Positions 17,400 through 25,235 of a stretch of 64,000 bases of DNA are shown here, piece by piece (position 1 is the stretch's first letter; every line of letters begins with the position of its first letter). The notes under the pieces were generated by a model, which was not told the DNA's origin, made no database searches, and saw only the letters and a program-made list of their open reading frames with translations. Source of the DNA: Streptomyces sp. SAI-127. Lineage in GTDB: Bacteria > Actinomycetota > Actinomycetes > Streptomycetales > Streptomycetaceae. The translations under genes were made by a program, and so were the position numbers. The DNA lies in assembly GCF_029894425.1 (NCBI RefSeq), contig NZ_JARXYJ010000001.1, positions 7,956,501 to 8,020,500 of the forward strand. The letters are read 5' to 3'.

Positions 17400-17456
17400 G
17401 GCCCGAGGGGGGCTCCAGCCGGCAGCTGCTGGCCGAGGGGGGCTCAGGCCAGCAGG
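17400..17456. repeat. Imperfect direct duplication at the 3' end of the rhamnogalacturonan lyase gene
   Basis: GGCC(C)GAGGGGGGCTC followed by a CAGCC/GGCC-type tail occurs twice, at about 17400-17426 and 17431-17456. The second copy contains the stop codon of the minus-strand lyase gene. This looks like a small local duplication of the gene's 3' end, perhaps also forming alternative hairpins. Confidence 0.5.
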
Positions 17457-19144
17457 TCCATGCAGTCGAACGACGTGCCCGCGCTGAGATAGGCACTGCC
17501 GCCCGAGCCGCTCACGATGTCGAGCTTCAGGACGTTGTACTGCGTGGGGTCCGTCTTCCAGGCACTACTAGGGACGTTGAAGATGAACGAATGGTTGTTC
17601 CCCCGGTACGAACCCGTGGTGAGGGAGCGCGTGCCGGGCTGCGTGGGGGCCGTGGGAATGGCCGAAACCCAGTCGTTGACGCTGACGCGGGGACGGCCGC
17701 CCGCGAAGGCGTCGGTCACCCCGACCCGCAGCGTGTGCGCGGCGGCCGCCTGGGCCCTGGTCAGCTTGAAGTAGATCAGGATGCCGTTGTTGACGTCCTT
17801 CCACATGTACGCCGGGAAGGACGCCGCCTCGCCCCCGCCGCCGATCGTGACGTTGCCGGTCCACTTGGCCGCGCGGCCGTCGGAGGGATGGGCGTACGTC
17901 ATCAGCTCGGCGTTCTTGAACTCGCCGGGCGTACCGTCCCAGTCGCCGAGCCGCCAGACGGCCTTCGCGGTGGACGGATCGCCGGTGATCGTGAGGCTGT
18001 GCAGGGAGGTCACCGCGCCCGCCGTGACCTTCACCGACCCGGTGTGCACGGCGAGTTCGCCCTTGTGGACGGTCATGGTGTACGTCCCCGGCAGCATCTC
18101 CTTGCAGGAGAAGGCGCCGGTTCCGGCCGCGGCCTTCGCCCAGTACTGGGCGTCCGCGTTGGCGAAGCCCACCGTGTACGGGTACGCGGCGTCCATGCCC
18201 TTCAGGCCGACCCCGGCCACCTTGCCCCGGCCTGCCGCGCCGACCCAGCCGGTGATGCCGAGACCGTCGACCCAGCCGGTGTCGAGTCTGTCGTGGAAGA
18301 GCGCGGACGACGGAGCGCCACCGTCGGTGAAGGAGAGGACATACGGACCCTGGAGGCCGAAACGTTCCGCCTCGGTCTGCGCCTCGTTGTAGTGCAGGAT
18401 CTCGTAGAGCCCGGCGCCCTTGTCGTTCGAGTGCCGCAGGAGCGAGCGGTAGAAGGGACCGCCGGAGGCCTTCTCGTGGTTGGAGCGCACCAGCCAGAGA
18501 CCCACCGAGCCGGTGGTGAAGCCGACGTGGTCGTAGTCGATGGTCCGCTTGCCCGAGTAGTGCTTGGAGTGGGTCGTGCCGTCGGCACGCTTCCAGACGT
18601 CACCGGCCTCGATGATCTTGTCCGAGGTCTCGATCCAGCTGTCCGGGCCCGTGTTGGGGAACATCCCGGGCTTGAGGCGGACGATGTAGCGGGTCGCGGT
18701 GAAGGAGGCGTCCTTCTTGTCCGTCCAGAGGTAGACGTTGTTCTGGCCGCTGCGGGCCGCGTACCACTGGGTGATCGCGCCGTGCACGACCTTGATCAGG
18801 ACGACCGGTCCGGACCGCCTGACGGTGACCGTGGAAGCGCCGAGCCCCGACTCGACATGCGAGTTCTTGCCGCCGTAGCCCTGGTACTCCTTGCCTTTGT
18901 AGACCAGGGACGTCAGGTCGCCGGTCGTCTTCGAGACCTTGAAGACCAGGGAGGATCCGGTGTCGACGACGTAGTTCCTGCCGTCGTCCGAGTAGCCGAA
19001 GGCCGCCGCGGAGGCGGCGGAGAGGAGGCCGGTGCCTCCCGCGACGGCGGCACCGGTGGCGGCCACGCCGAGCGCCGAGGCGCCGAGTACCCGCCGGCGG
19101 GTGAGAGGTCTCTTGTGCGTGCTCAAGGGGAGGTGCTCCGTCAT
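17444..19144 (-). CDS. Secreted rhamnogalacturonan endolyase (PL4-like)
   Basis: The product is about 566 residues with a Tat signal (LTRRRVLGASALGVAATGAA). The body has the three-part PL4 layout: an N-terminal catalytic super-sandwich (TGDLTSLVYKGKEYQGYGGK, AITQWYAARSGQNNVY, RYIVRLKPGMF), a fibronectin-like domain (LPGTYTMTVHKGELAVHTG), and a C-terminal carbohydrate-binding jelly roll (WRLGDWDGTPGEFKN through the end). It should cut the alternating rhamnose-galacturonate backbone of RG-I. The start is uncertain: ATG at 19144 lacks a clear Shine-Dalgarno, and a TTG seven codons on has GGAG upstream. The upstream DNA carries three 11-bp direct repeats. Confidence 0.85.
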   Translation of the reverse strand: MTEHLPLSTHKRPLTRRRVLGASALGVAATGAAVAGGTGLLSAASAAAFGYSDDGRNYVVDTGSSLVFKVSKTTGDLTSLVYKGKEYQGYGGKNSHVESGLGASTVTVRRSGPVVLIKVVHGAITQWYAARSGQNNVYLWTDKKDASFTATRYIVRLKPGMFPNTGPDSWIETSDKIIEAGDVWKRADGTTHSKHYSGKRTIDYDHVGFTTGSVGLWLVRSNHEKASGGPFYRSLLRHSNDKGAGLYEILHYNEAQTEAERFGLQGPYVLSFTDGGAPSSALFHDRLDTGWVDGLGITGWVGAAGRGKVAGVGLKGMDAAYPYTVGFANADAQYWAKAAAGTGAFSCKEMLPGTYTMTVHKGELAVHTGSVKVTAGAVTSLHSLTITGDPSTAKAVWRLGDWDGTPGEFKNAELMTYAHPSDGRAAKWTGNVTIGGGGEAASFPAYMWKDVNNGILIYFKLTRAQAAAAHTLRVGVTDAFAGGRPRVSVNDWVSAIPTAPTQPGTRSLTTGSYRGNNHSFIFNVPSSAWKTDPTQYNVLKLDIVSGSGGSAYLSAGTSFDCMDLLA

Positions 19145-19209
19145 CAGGGGGACCGTGCACCCATTAAGTGGCCGCTGATGAGGAATCGGTTGCCGCGCCG
19201 GCGGAGGTT

Positions 19210-19242
19210 TTTGGTAAGACTCCGGCAAGAGACCTGCAAGAG
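19210..19242 (-). promoter_or_regulatory. Three 11-bp direct repeats upstream of the rhamnogalacturonan lyase
   Basis: Read on the minus strand, CTCTTGCAGGT, CTCTTGCCGGA and GTCTTACCAAA follow each other without gaps. An 11-bp period places the motif on one face of the helix, as with PhoP or SARP type activator boxes. The sequence itself does not match the PhoP consensus well. The site lies 66-98 bp before the assumed start. Confidence 0.45.
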
Positions 19243-19244
19243 GC

Positions 19245-20096
19245 CTAGGAGTCCCCTTCGTCCGAGCTGTCGTCCTGGGCCGCGAAGCCGCCCTTCACGG
19301 CGAGGTCCCCGGACTTCGCGGTCGCCGTCGCGGTGTAGCCGTCGCCCCGCGCGTCCCGGCCGCCGCGCTCGTGGTTGTACTGCCCGGCGAACACCCACTC
19401 GCCCTTGGGGACCGTACGGCCGTCCTTGAGCACCCAGGTGTAGACGAGGAAGCCGTCCTTCTCGGTGACCGTCAGCGTGAAGTCGCCCTCGGGCAGCGAG
19501 CGCCAGGCGCCGGTGTTGGTGACACCGCCGGTCTGTTCGATCCTCAACTCGACTGTGAGCGCGGTCAGTTGCTCGGAGGTCTTGAAGGTCACATCGCTCT
19601 GCGCCCAGAACTCGTTGCTGTGCGGGTCCACCGAGCCGTCCGACCACAGCGGGCCGTCCTCGACGCCGGAGGCCTGCACCTCGGTGGAGGCGCTCGGCGT
19701 GCGCGAGGGCATACCGCTCGGCTTCTCGGCCTCCTGCCTGGGGGTGGTGCTCGGCGTCGGATCCGCCGGCGGGGCGGGCGGCCGGCTGGTCGCGTCGGGC
19801 GACGGAGTGGGCGTGCCCGTGGCCGCGACCGACGTCTGCGCGGGTGTCTCGTCCTTGACCGCGGACGCCACCGCGTAACCGCCGAGGCCCAGCACACAGG
19901 CGACCGCGGCCGTGGCGCTCACCACCCGCACCCAGCCGTAGACCGGTGGCCGCGTCGCCCGGTGGTCGGGGCGGGTCTGTTCCGACATGCCGCGCTCGAT
20001 CCGGGCGAGGATCTGCTCACGGTTCGGCTCATGCGCCTCGGCCGCGTCCTGCAGCCGGGCGCGCAGTTCGCCGTGCACGTCCCGCCGCATGGTCAT
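19245..20096 (-). CDS. Membrane-anchored partner of the SigE-type sigma factor (putative anti-sigma)
   Basis: A 283-residue protein of unknown family. It has a cytoplasmic stretch of about 55 residues (LRARLQDAAEAHEPNREQILARIERG), one transmembrane helix (VVSATAAVACVLGLGGYAVASAV), a long Pro/Thr/Ser-rich extracellular linker, and a C-terminal beta domain of about 115 residues. Its ATG overlaps the stop of the sigma factor gene (ATGA at 20093-20096), and the topology suits a membrane anti-sigma factor or envelope sensor. The short helical N-terminus could hold the sigma factor. This role is inferred from coupling and topology, not from a recognised anti-sigma domain. Confidence 0.6.
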   Translation of the reverse strand: MTMRRDVHGELRARLQDAAEAHEPNREQILARIERGMSEQTRPDHRATRPPVYGWVRVVSATAAVACVLGLGGYAVASAVKDETPAQTSVAATGTPTPSPDATSRPPAPPADPTPSTTPRQEAEKPSGMPSRTPSASTEVQASGVEDGPLWSDGSVDPHSNEFWAQSDVTFKTSEQLTALTVELRIEQTGGVTNTGAWRSLPEGDFTLTVTEKDGFLVYTWVLKDGRTVPKGEWVFAGQYNHERGGRDARGDGYTATATAKSGDLAVKGGFAAQDDSSDEGDS

Positions 20097-20659
20097 CGGT
20101 CCCTTCCTCCGGCGTCACCGGTGCGCGCCATCGCGGCGTGCACCTTCAGCGGAGCGTTCTGAGGGCCGAGCATCCGCTGCAACTCGGCCATCCCCTTCGA
20201 GGTCTGGCTCTTAACCGTACCGACCGACACACCCAGGGCCAGCGCGGTGTCCTTCTCCGAGAGATCGAACGCGTGCCGCAGCACGACACATGCCCGCTTG
20301 CGGAACGGCAGCCTGCGCAGCGCCTCCTGGACGTCGACCACGCCCGCCACGTCGGGGTTCTCGACCTTCTCCTCGCGCTGGGACCAGAACAGGGCGATGC
20401 GCCGGCGCTCCCGGACCGCGCTGCGGATGCGGGTGCGGGCCAGATTGGCGACCACTCCGCGCGCGTACGCCGCCGGATGGTCGGCCGCGCGCACCCGGTC
20501 CCAGCGGTGCCACAGCGCCAGCAGGGCGTCCGCGGCCAGATCGTCGGCGGCGTCCGACTCGCCGGTCAACAGATGGGCCAGGCGGGACAGTTCGGCGTAG
20601 TGGCGTTCGAAGAAGGCGTGGAACTCCACGGAGGCGGCGTCGTCGACGACTGTGCCCAC
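20093..20659 (-). CDS. SigE-family RNA polymerase sigma factor
   Basis: A 188-residue sigma-70 family protein of the compact two-domain type. Region 2 (FHAFFERHYAELSRLAHLL, DDLAADALLALWHRW, AYARGVVANLARTRIR) and region 4 (LRRLPFRKRACVVLRHAF, SEKDTALALGVSVGTVKSQ) are clear. GTG 20659 is used because AGGAGAGGGAG stands 4 nt before it. It is the first gene of a two-gene unit with the membrane protein at 19245. An inverted repeat at 20679-20694 just upstream suggests control by a dimeric repressor or by the sigma factor's own circuit. Target genes are not evident. Confidence 0.88.
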   Translation of the reverse strand: MGTVVDDAASVEFHAFFERHYAELSRLAHLLTGESDAADDLAADALLALWHRWDRVRAADHPAAYARGVVANLARTRIRSAVRERRRIALFWSQREEKVENPDVAGVVDVQEALRRLPFRKRACVVLRHAFDLSEKDTALALGVSVGTVKSQTSKGMAELQRMLGPQNAPLKVHAAMARTGDAGGRDR

Positions 20660-20678
20660 GGGCTCCCTCTCCTTTGCG

Positions 20679-20694
20679 TGTCATGTGAATGACA
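20679..20694 (-). promoter_or_regulatory. Inverted repeat upstream of the SigE-type gene
   Basis: TGTCAT, GTGA, ATGACA forms a perfect 6-bp inverted repeat ending 20 bp before the sigma factor GTG. The position fits an operator near the transcription start. The protein that binds it is unknown. Confidence 0.5.
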
Positions 20695-20895
20695 TGTGAT
20701 CGTCCGGGGGTGGCCGGGCGGAGATCCGGAAGCGTAGCAGTGATCCAGTAAGGGTTTTCGTACGGTCCTTCGAACGATGCATGACGGGGCGGCCCCCGAA
20801 TCCGTAACACGGGGAAAACCTGAGGCGCGTTCAACGCAGGAACAATCCAGCCAGCATCCGCACACCGATCATTCAGGCACCAGGGAGCATCGACC

Positions 20896-22299
20896 ATGTC
20901 CGTCGACCGGTACTTCAGGATCTCCGAGAGGGGATCCACCTTCGCCCGTGAGATACGCGGCGGCTTCGCCACGTTCTTCACGATGGCCTACATCCTTGTC
21001 CTGAATCCCATCATCCTCGGCAGCGCGAAGGACAAGTTCGGACACCAGCTGGATGCGGTGCAGTTGACCACCGCGACGGCTCTGGTGGCCGCGGTCATGA
21101 CGATCATCATGGGTGTGGGCGGCAACCTGCCGCTCGCGCTCGCCGCCGGGCTCGGGCTGAACGCGGTCGTCGCCTTCCAGATCGCCCCGCTGATGAGCTG
21201 GGACGACGCGATGGGCCTTGTCGTCCTGGAAGGTCTGCTCATCTGTGTGCTGGTGGTCACCGGACTGCGGGAGGCCGTCATGCACGCCATTCCGCAACCG
21301 CTCAAGCAGGCGATCAGCGTCGGGATCGGGCTGTTCATCGCGTTCATCGGCTTCGTGGACGCCGGGTTCGTGAGCCGTATCCCCGACGCCGCCAACACCA
21401 CCGTGCCGGTTCAGCTCGGAGGCACCGGCGCCCTGACCGGCTGGCCGATCCTCGTCTTCTGTCTCGGGGTGCTGCTGACGATCGGGCTGCTCGCGCGCAA
21501 GGTCAAGGGCGCGATCCTGATCAGCATCGTGACCATGACGGTCCTCGCCATGATCATCAACTCCGTCGCCGACATCAAGGCCTGGGGGCTGACGACACCC
21601 TCGTGGCCCGACAAGGTCGTCGACACTCCCGACTTCGGGCTGATCGGTCACTTCAGCCTGTTCGGTTCCTTCAGCGCGCCCGGCGTGGGGATCGTCACGG
21701 TCGTCCTGCTGATCTTCACGCTGATCCTGTCCGACTTCTTCGACACGATGGGCACGGTCGTCGGGATCACCGCCGAGGCGGGGCTGCTGGACGAGGAGGG
21801 CAAGGTGCCCAACCTCGGCCGGGTCCTGCTGATCGACGGAGCGGCGGCGGTGGCCGGTGGTGCGGCCTCCGCGTCCTCCGCCACGTCGTACATCGAGTCG
21901 GCGGCGGGCGTCGGTGAGGGCTCGCGCACCGGGTTCTCGAACCTGGTCACCGGTGGGCTGTTCGGCCTGGCGCTGTTCCTGACCCCGCTGCTGACCATCG
22001 TCCCGCTCCAGGCCGCCGCTCCCGCCCTGGTCGCCGTGGGCTTCCTGATGATGACGCAGGTCAAGCACATCGACTGGGACAGGTACGACATCGCGATCCC
22101 GGCGTTCCTGACGATCGCCGTGATGCCGTTCACCTACTCGATCACGAACGGAATCGGAGCCGGCTTCCTGGCGTACGTCGTGATCAAGGTGGTGCTGGGG
22201 AAGGCCAAGGAGATCCATTGGCTGCTGTGGGCGGCCTCGGCGCTGTTCCTCGTGTACTTCGCGATCGACCCGATCGAGCAGATCCTCGGCGCCAAGTAG
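20896..22299 (+). CDS. NCS2/AzgA-type nucleobase permease
   Basis: A 467-residue integral membrane protein with about 12-14 hydrophobic helices. Hallmarks of the AzgA-like branch of nucleobase:cation symporters are present: GSTFAREIRGGFATFFTMAYI near the N-terminus, GLNAVVAFQIAP, DFFDTMGTVVGITAEAGLLD near residue 290, and a GAASASSATSYIESAAGVGEGSRTG-like loop, here split by helix boundaries. It should import adenine, guanine or hypoxanthine with protons. It stands alone, divergent from the sigma factor and convergent with the PBP gene 13 bp away. The exact purine cannot be assigned. Confidence 0.9.
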   Translation: MSVDRYFRISERGSTFAREIRGGFATFFTMAYILVLNPIILGSAKDKFGHQLDAVQLTTATALVAAVMTIIMGVGGNLPLALAAGLGLNAVVAFQIAPLMSWDDAMGLVVLEGLLICVLVVTGLREAVMHAIPQPLKQAISVGIGLFIAFIGFVDAGFVSRIPDAANTTVPVQLGGTGALTGWPILVFCLGVLLTIGLLARKVKGAILISIVTMTVLAMIINSVADIKAWGLTTPSWPDKVVDTPDFGLIGHFSLFGSFSAPGVGIVTVVLLIFTLILSDFFDTMGTVVGITAEAGLLDEEGKVPNLGRVLLIDGAAAVAGGAASASSATSYIESAAGVGEGSRTGFSNLVTGGLFGLALFLTPLLTIVPLQAAAPALVAVGFLMMTQVKHIDWDRYDIAIPAFLTIAVMPFTYSITNGIGAGFLAYVVIKVVLGKAKEIHWLLWAASALFLVYFAIDPIEQILGAK

Positions 22300-22312
22300 T
22301 CACCGGGACGCC

Positions 22313-23764
22313 TCAGTTCCTTAGGGCCGCCTCCATCATGGCCTTGGCCACGGGGGCGGCCAGCCCGTTGCCGCTCACCTCCGAGCGGGCCGCGTTCGAC
22401 TGCTCCACGACCACCGCCACGGCGACCTCCTTCCCGTCGGCCTTTCCGTAGGACGTGAACCAGGCGTAAGGCGTCTGGCTGTTGTTCTCGCCGTGCTGGG
22501 CCGTGCCCGTCTTGCCGCCCACGGTGACGCCGTCGATCAGGGCGTTCGTGCCGGTGCCCTTCTCCACCACCGTCTGCATCGCCGACTGGAGTTGTTCCGC
22601 CGTGCCGGAGCTGACGACCTGTTCGGTGCTCGCCTCGTCGTCGTAGTTCTTCAGGACGTCGCCGCCGTTGTCGGTGATCGTCGACACCATGTGGGGCGTC
22701 ACCAACTTGCCGCCGTTGGCTATGGCCGCGGAGACCATGGCCATCTGGAGCGGGGTGGCGGTGACGTCGTACTGGCCGATACCGGTCAGCGCCGTCGAGG
22801 ACTTGTCCATGCCGGACGGGTAGACGCTCTCGTAGGCCCGCACCGGGACATCCTGTGCGGCGTCGTTGAAGCCGAACTTCTCGGCCATCGCCCTCACCTT
22901 GTCCTGGCCGAGGTCGACGGCCATCTTCGCGAAGACGTTGTTGCAGGAGTACTGCAGCGCGGTGCGGATCGTGGCGTTCTCGCAGGGCGCGGAGGTGTTC
23001 TCGTTGGCGAGTTCCGTGGTCGTGCCAGGAAGGGTGTACGGGTCCGGGCTCTGGGTCTTCTCGTCCACCGAGGAGTAGAGGCCGTCCTCCAGCGCGGCCG
23101 AGGCCACGACCAGCTTGAACGTCGAGCCGGGCGGCAGCGGCTGGCGCAGCGCGCGGTTGGTGAGCGGCTTGTCGGAGTCCGCGTTGAGCTGCTTCCAGGC
23201 ACTGCCCGCGGTGTTGGCGTCCGTCAGCGAGGACGGGTCGTACGACGGCGTCGACACGACCGCCAGGATCTTGCCGGTCGCCGGGTCGATCGCGACGGCG
23301 GCGCCCTTCTTGTCGCCGAGCGCGTCGTACGCCGCCTTCTGCACGGCGGGGTCGATCGTCGTGATCACATCACCGGGCTCGGCCCGCTGATTGGTGATGG
23401 TGTCCATGACGGTCTTCAGCCGGCTGTCGGTGCCGTTGAGGAGGTCGGCGTAGATGCCCTCGAGCTGGGTCGGGGCGTAGGCCTGCGAGGCGTAGCCCGT
23501 CACCGCCGCGTACAGCTTGCCGTTCGTGTACGTCCGTTTGTACGCGAGGTCGCTGTCCGTCACCTTCTCGGAACCCGTGACCGCTTTTCCGGCCACGATG
23601 ATGTTCCCGAGCGGCGAGGAGTACGTCTCGATCGCGTTCCGCCGGTTGTCATTGTCGTCGGCGAGTGCCTGGCCCTCGTAGAACTGCACCCAGGTCGCTC
23701 GGATCAGCAGAGCGAACACCAGGAGCAGCGCGAAGACCGATGCGCGCCTGATCGTCTTGTTCAT
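22313..23764 (-). CDS. Class B penicillin-binding protein (PbpA/FtsI-like transpeptidase)
   Basis: A 483-residue membrane-anchored transpeptidase. A single N-terminal helix (ASVFALLLVFALLIRATWVQF) leads into a dimerisation domain (NRRNAIETYSSPLGNIIVAG) and the catalytic domain. The three active-site motifs are Ser214-Thr-Phe-Lys217, Ser273-Cys-Asn275 and Lys418-Thr-Gly-Thr421. It crosslinks peptidoglycan outside the membrane. The length and the NRR/PxG start match the actinobacterial PbpA group, usually encoded beside rodA near the origin. Here it stands alone, so it is probably an accessory paralogue. It might confer altered beta-lactam affinity or act in sporulation; nothing in the context decides. 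Confidence 0.9.
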   Translation of the reverse strand: MNKTIRRASVFALLLVFALLIRATWVQFYEGQALADDNDNRRNAIETYSSPLGNIIVAGKAVTGSEKVTDSDLAYKRTYTNGKLYAAVTGYASQAYAPTQLEGIYADLLNGTDSRLKTVMDTITNQRAEPGDVITTIDPAVQKAAYDALGDKKGAAVAIDPATGKILAVVSTPSYDPSSLTDANTAGSAWKQLNADSDKPLTNRALRQPLPPGSTFKLVVASAALEDGLYSSVDEKTQSPDPYTLPGTTTELANENTSAPCENATIRTALQYSCNNVFAKMAVDLGQDKVRAMAEKFGFNDAAQDVPVRAYESVYPSGMDKSSTALTGIGQYDVTATPLQMAMVSAAIANGGKLVTPHMVSTITDNGGDVLKNYDDEASTEQVVSSGTAEQLQSAMQTVVEKGTGTNALIDGVTVGGKTGTAQHGENNSQTPYAWFTSYGKADGKEVAVAVVVEQSNAARSEVSGNGLAAPVAKAMMEAALRN

Positions 23765-23867
23765 CCCACCGAGAAGACGATCAGGCGGAAGCGGATCGTT
23801 CCCTTGCGTCCGCTTTTCTCATCGGACGTTCATCTGAGGCTTCTTGCGCGGCTTTTCTACGGCGGTC

Positions 23868-24338
23868 TCACTTGTCCAGCATGAGCACGGTCTCGTCGAT
23901 CTCCGCCCCGCGCGCGTGGGCGTACCCCGACGCCTGAGCGGTCACCCGGAATCCGCACTTCTCCAGGACGCGCAGGGAGCCGGTGTTGTCGGTGGCCGCG
24001 CGGGCGTACAGGGGGCGCTCGGGCACCTGCCGGACCAGTTCCCGCAGCGCCTCCGTGGCGATGCCGCGCCCCCAGTAGGCCCGGTCGACCCAGTAGGTCA
24101 CCTCGCGCTCGCCCGGCTCGCCGTACACCGACGCGCTGCCCACCACGTCACCGTCCACCAGGATCGTGCGGTGCACGGCGTCCGAGGCCCGGATGCGTTT
24201 CCAGTGGGCGTCGAACGCGTCCCGGTCGGCCGGGTCCTTCGGGGTGAACGCGGCCATCCGCAGGGACTCGGGATCGTTCATCTGCCGGAAGAAGACCGGC
24301 AGATCGCTGTCATGAACCTCTCGAAGCGCGATCTGCAT
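23868..24338 (-). CDS. GNAT family N-acetyltransferase (RimJ/RimL type)
   Basis: A 156-residue protein with the GNAT core. It opens with LREVHDSDLPVFFRQMNDPES, has the acceptor strand REVTYWVDRAYWGRGIATEAL (Q/RxxGxG/A pyrophosphate loop WGRGIA), and ends with NTGSLRVLEKCGF. The layout is that of RimJ/RimL-like acyltransferases, which acetylate protein N-termini, antibiotics or small amines. The gene ends 4 nt after the preceding minus-strand unit and lies 3 nt from the IclR gene on the same strand, so the two may be co-transcribed. The substrate is unknown. Confidence 0.82.
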   Translation of the reverse strand: MQIALREVHDSDLPVFFRQMNDPESLRMAAFTPKDPADRDAFDAHWKRIRASDAVHRTILVDGDVVGSASVYGEPGEREVTYWVDRAYWGRGIATEALRELVRQVPERPLYARAATDNTGSLRVLEKCGFRVTAQASGYAHARGAEIDETVLMLDK

Positions 24339-24341
24339 GCC

Positions 24342-25115
24342 TCAGAGCCTACGGGTGGCCAGTGTCAGCCGGTCCCGCGCGTCGAACAGCGCGTCCTTCA
24401 CCATCTGCTCGTGGGCCGGGGTCAGCCGCGCCACCGGCACCGAGCAGCTGATCGCGTCACGCGCGGGCGTGCGGTACGGGATCGCGACGCCGAAGCAGCG
24501 CAGCCCCAGCGTGTTCTCCTCGCGGTCCACGGAGAAGCCCTGCTCCCGGATCTGGTGCAGCTCCTCGATGAGCTTCTCGCGGTCGGTGATCGTGTGCTCG
24601 GTGAGCGCGGGCAGGGTCTCCGGCAGCATCTTGCGGACCTGCTCGTCGGAGTACGTGCTCAGCAGTGCCTTGCCGAGGGAGGTGGAGTGCGCCGGGAGCC
24701 GGCGGCCCACTCTCGTGAAGGGCCGCAGATAGTGCTGCGACTGCCGGGTGGCGAGGTAGACGACGTTCGTGCCGTCCAGACGCGCGAGGTGGATGGTCTC
24801 GGTGGTGTCGTCGGAGAGCCGGTCCAGCGTCGGCCGGGCCGCCGCGACCACCTCGTCGCCGTCGATGTAGGAGGTGCCGACGAGCAGCGCCCGCACCCCG
24901 ATGCCGTACCGCGTGCCCGTCGCGTCGGTCTCCACCCAGCCCAGCTCGACAAGCGTGCGCAGCAGCATGTAGAGACTTGACTTGGGGTATCCGACGGCCT
25001 CCTGGACCGCCGCGAGGGAGTGCATGCCGGGACGTCCGGCGAAGTATTCGAGCAGTTCAACCGTCCGTACCGCGGACTTGACCTGTGACCCGCCGCCCGT
25101 CTCGCCAGCCGACAT
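24342..25115 (-). CDS. IclR family transcriptional regulator
   Basis: A 257-residue regulator. ATG 25115 is preferred over a further upstream in-frame start because the IclR winged helix (VKSAVRTVELLEYFAGRPG, YPKSSLYMLLRTL) should begin within about 12 residues. The C-terminal effector domain carries the usual STSLGKALLS and RCFGVAIPYR blocks. It is divergent from the semialdehyde dehydrogenase gene, and the region between has an inverted repeat (CGTTC, 8 nt, GAACG). By analogy with KdgR and other sugar-acid IclR proteins, it probably controls the dehydrogenase and itself in response to a uronate or other sugar-acid intermediate. That effector is inferred only. Confidence 0.87.
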   Translation of the reverse strand: MSAGETGGGSQVKSAVRTVELLEYFAGRPGMHSLAAVQEAVGYPKSSLYMLLRTLVELGWVETDATGTRYGIGVRALLVGTSYIDGDEVVAAARPTLDRLSDDTTETIHLARLDGTNVVYLATRQSQHYLRPFTRVGRRLPAHSTSLGKALLSTYSDEQVRKMLPETLPALTEHTITDREKLIEELHQIREQGFSVDREENTLGLRCFGVAIPYRTPARDAISCSVPVARLTPAHEQMVKDALFDARDRLTLATRRL

Positions 25116-25154
25116 CGCCCTTGACCCCTTCGTTCGACGGGAAATAGTCTCCAA

Positions 25155-25196
25155 CAGCATATTCACCATCAGAGACAGCGTTCAGCATATCGAACG
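25155..25196. promoter_or_regulatory. Candidate IclR operator region
   Basis: CAGCATAT occurs at 25155-25162 and again at 25183-25190. The second copy sits inside the inverted repeat CGTTC-AGCATATC-GAACG (25179-25196). All lie in the 120-bp divergent gap between the IclR gene and its likely target. Its position suits an autoregulatory site. Confidence 0.45.
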
Positions 25197-25235
25197 GTCC
25201 TGGTGGCTGACCCAGATACACGTGGAGGGACCGCG

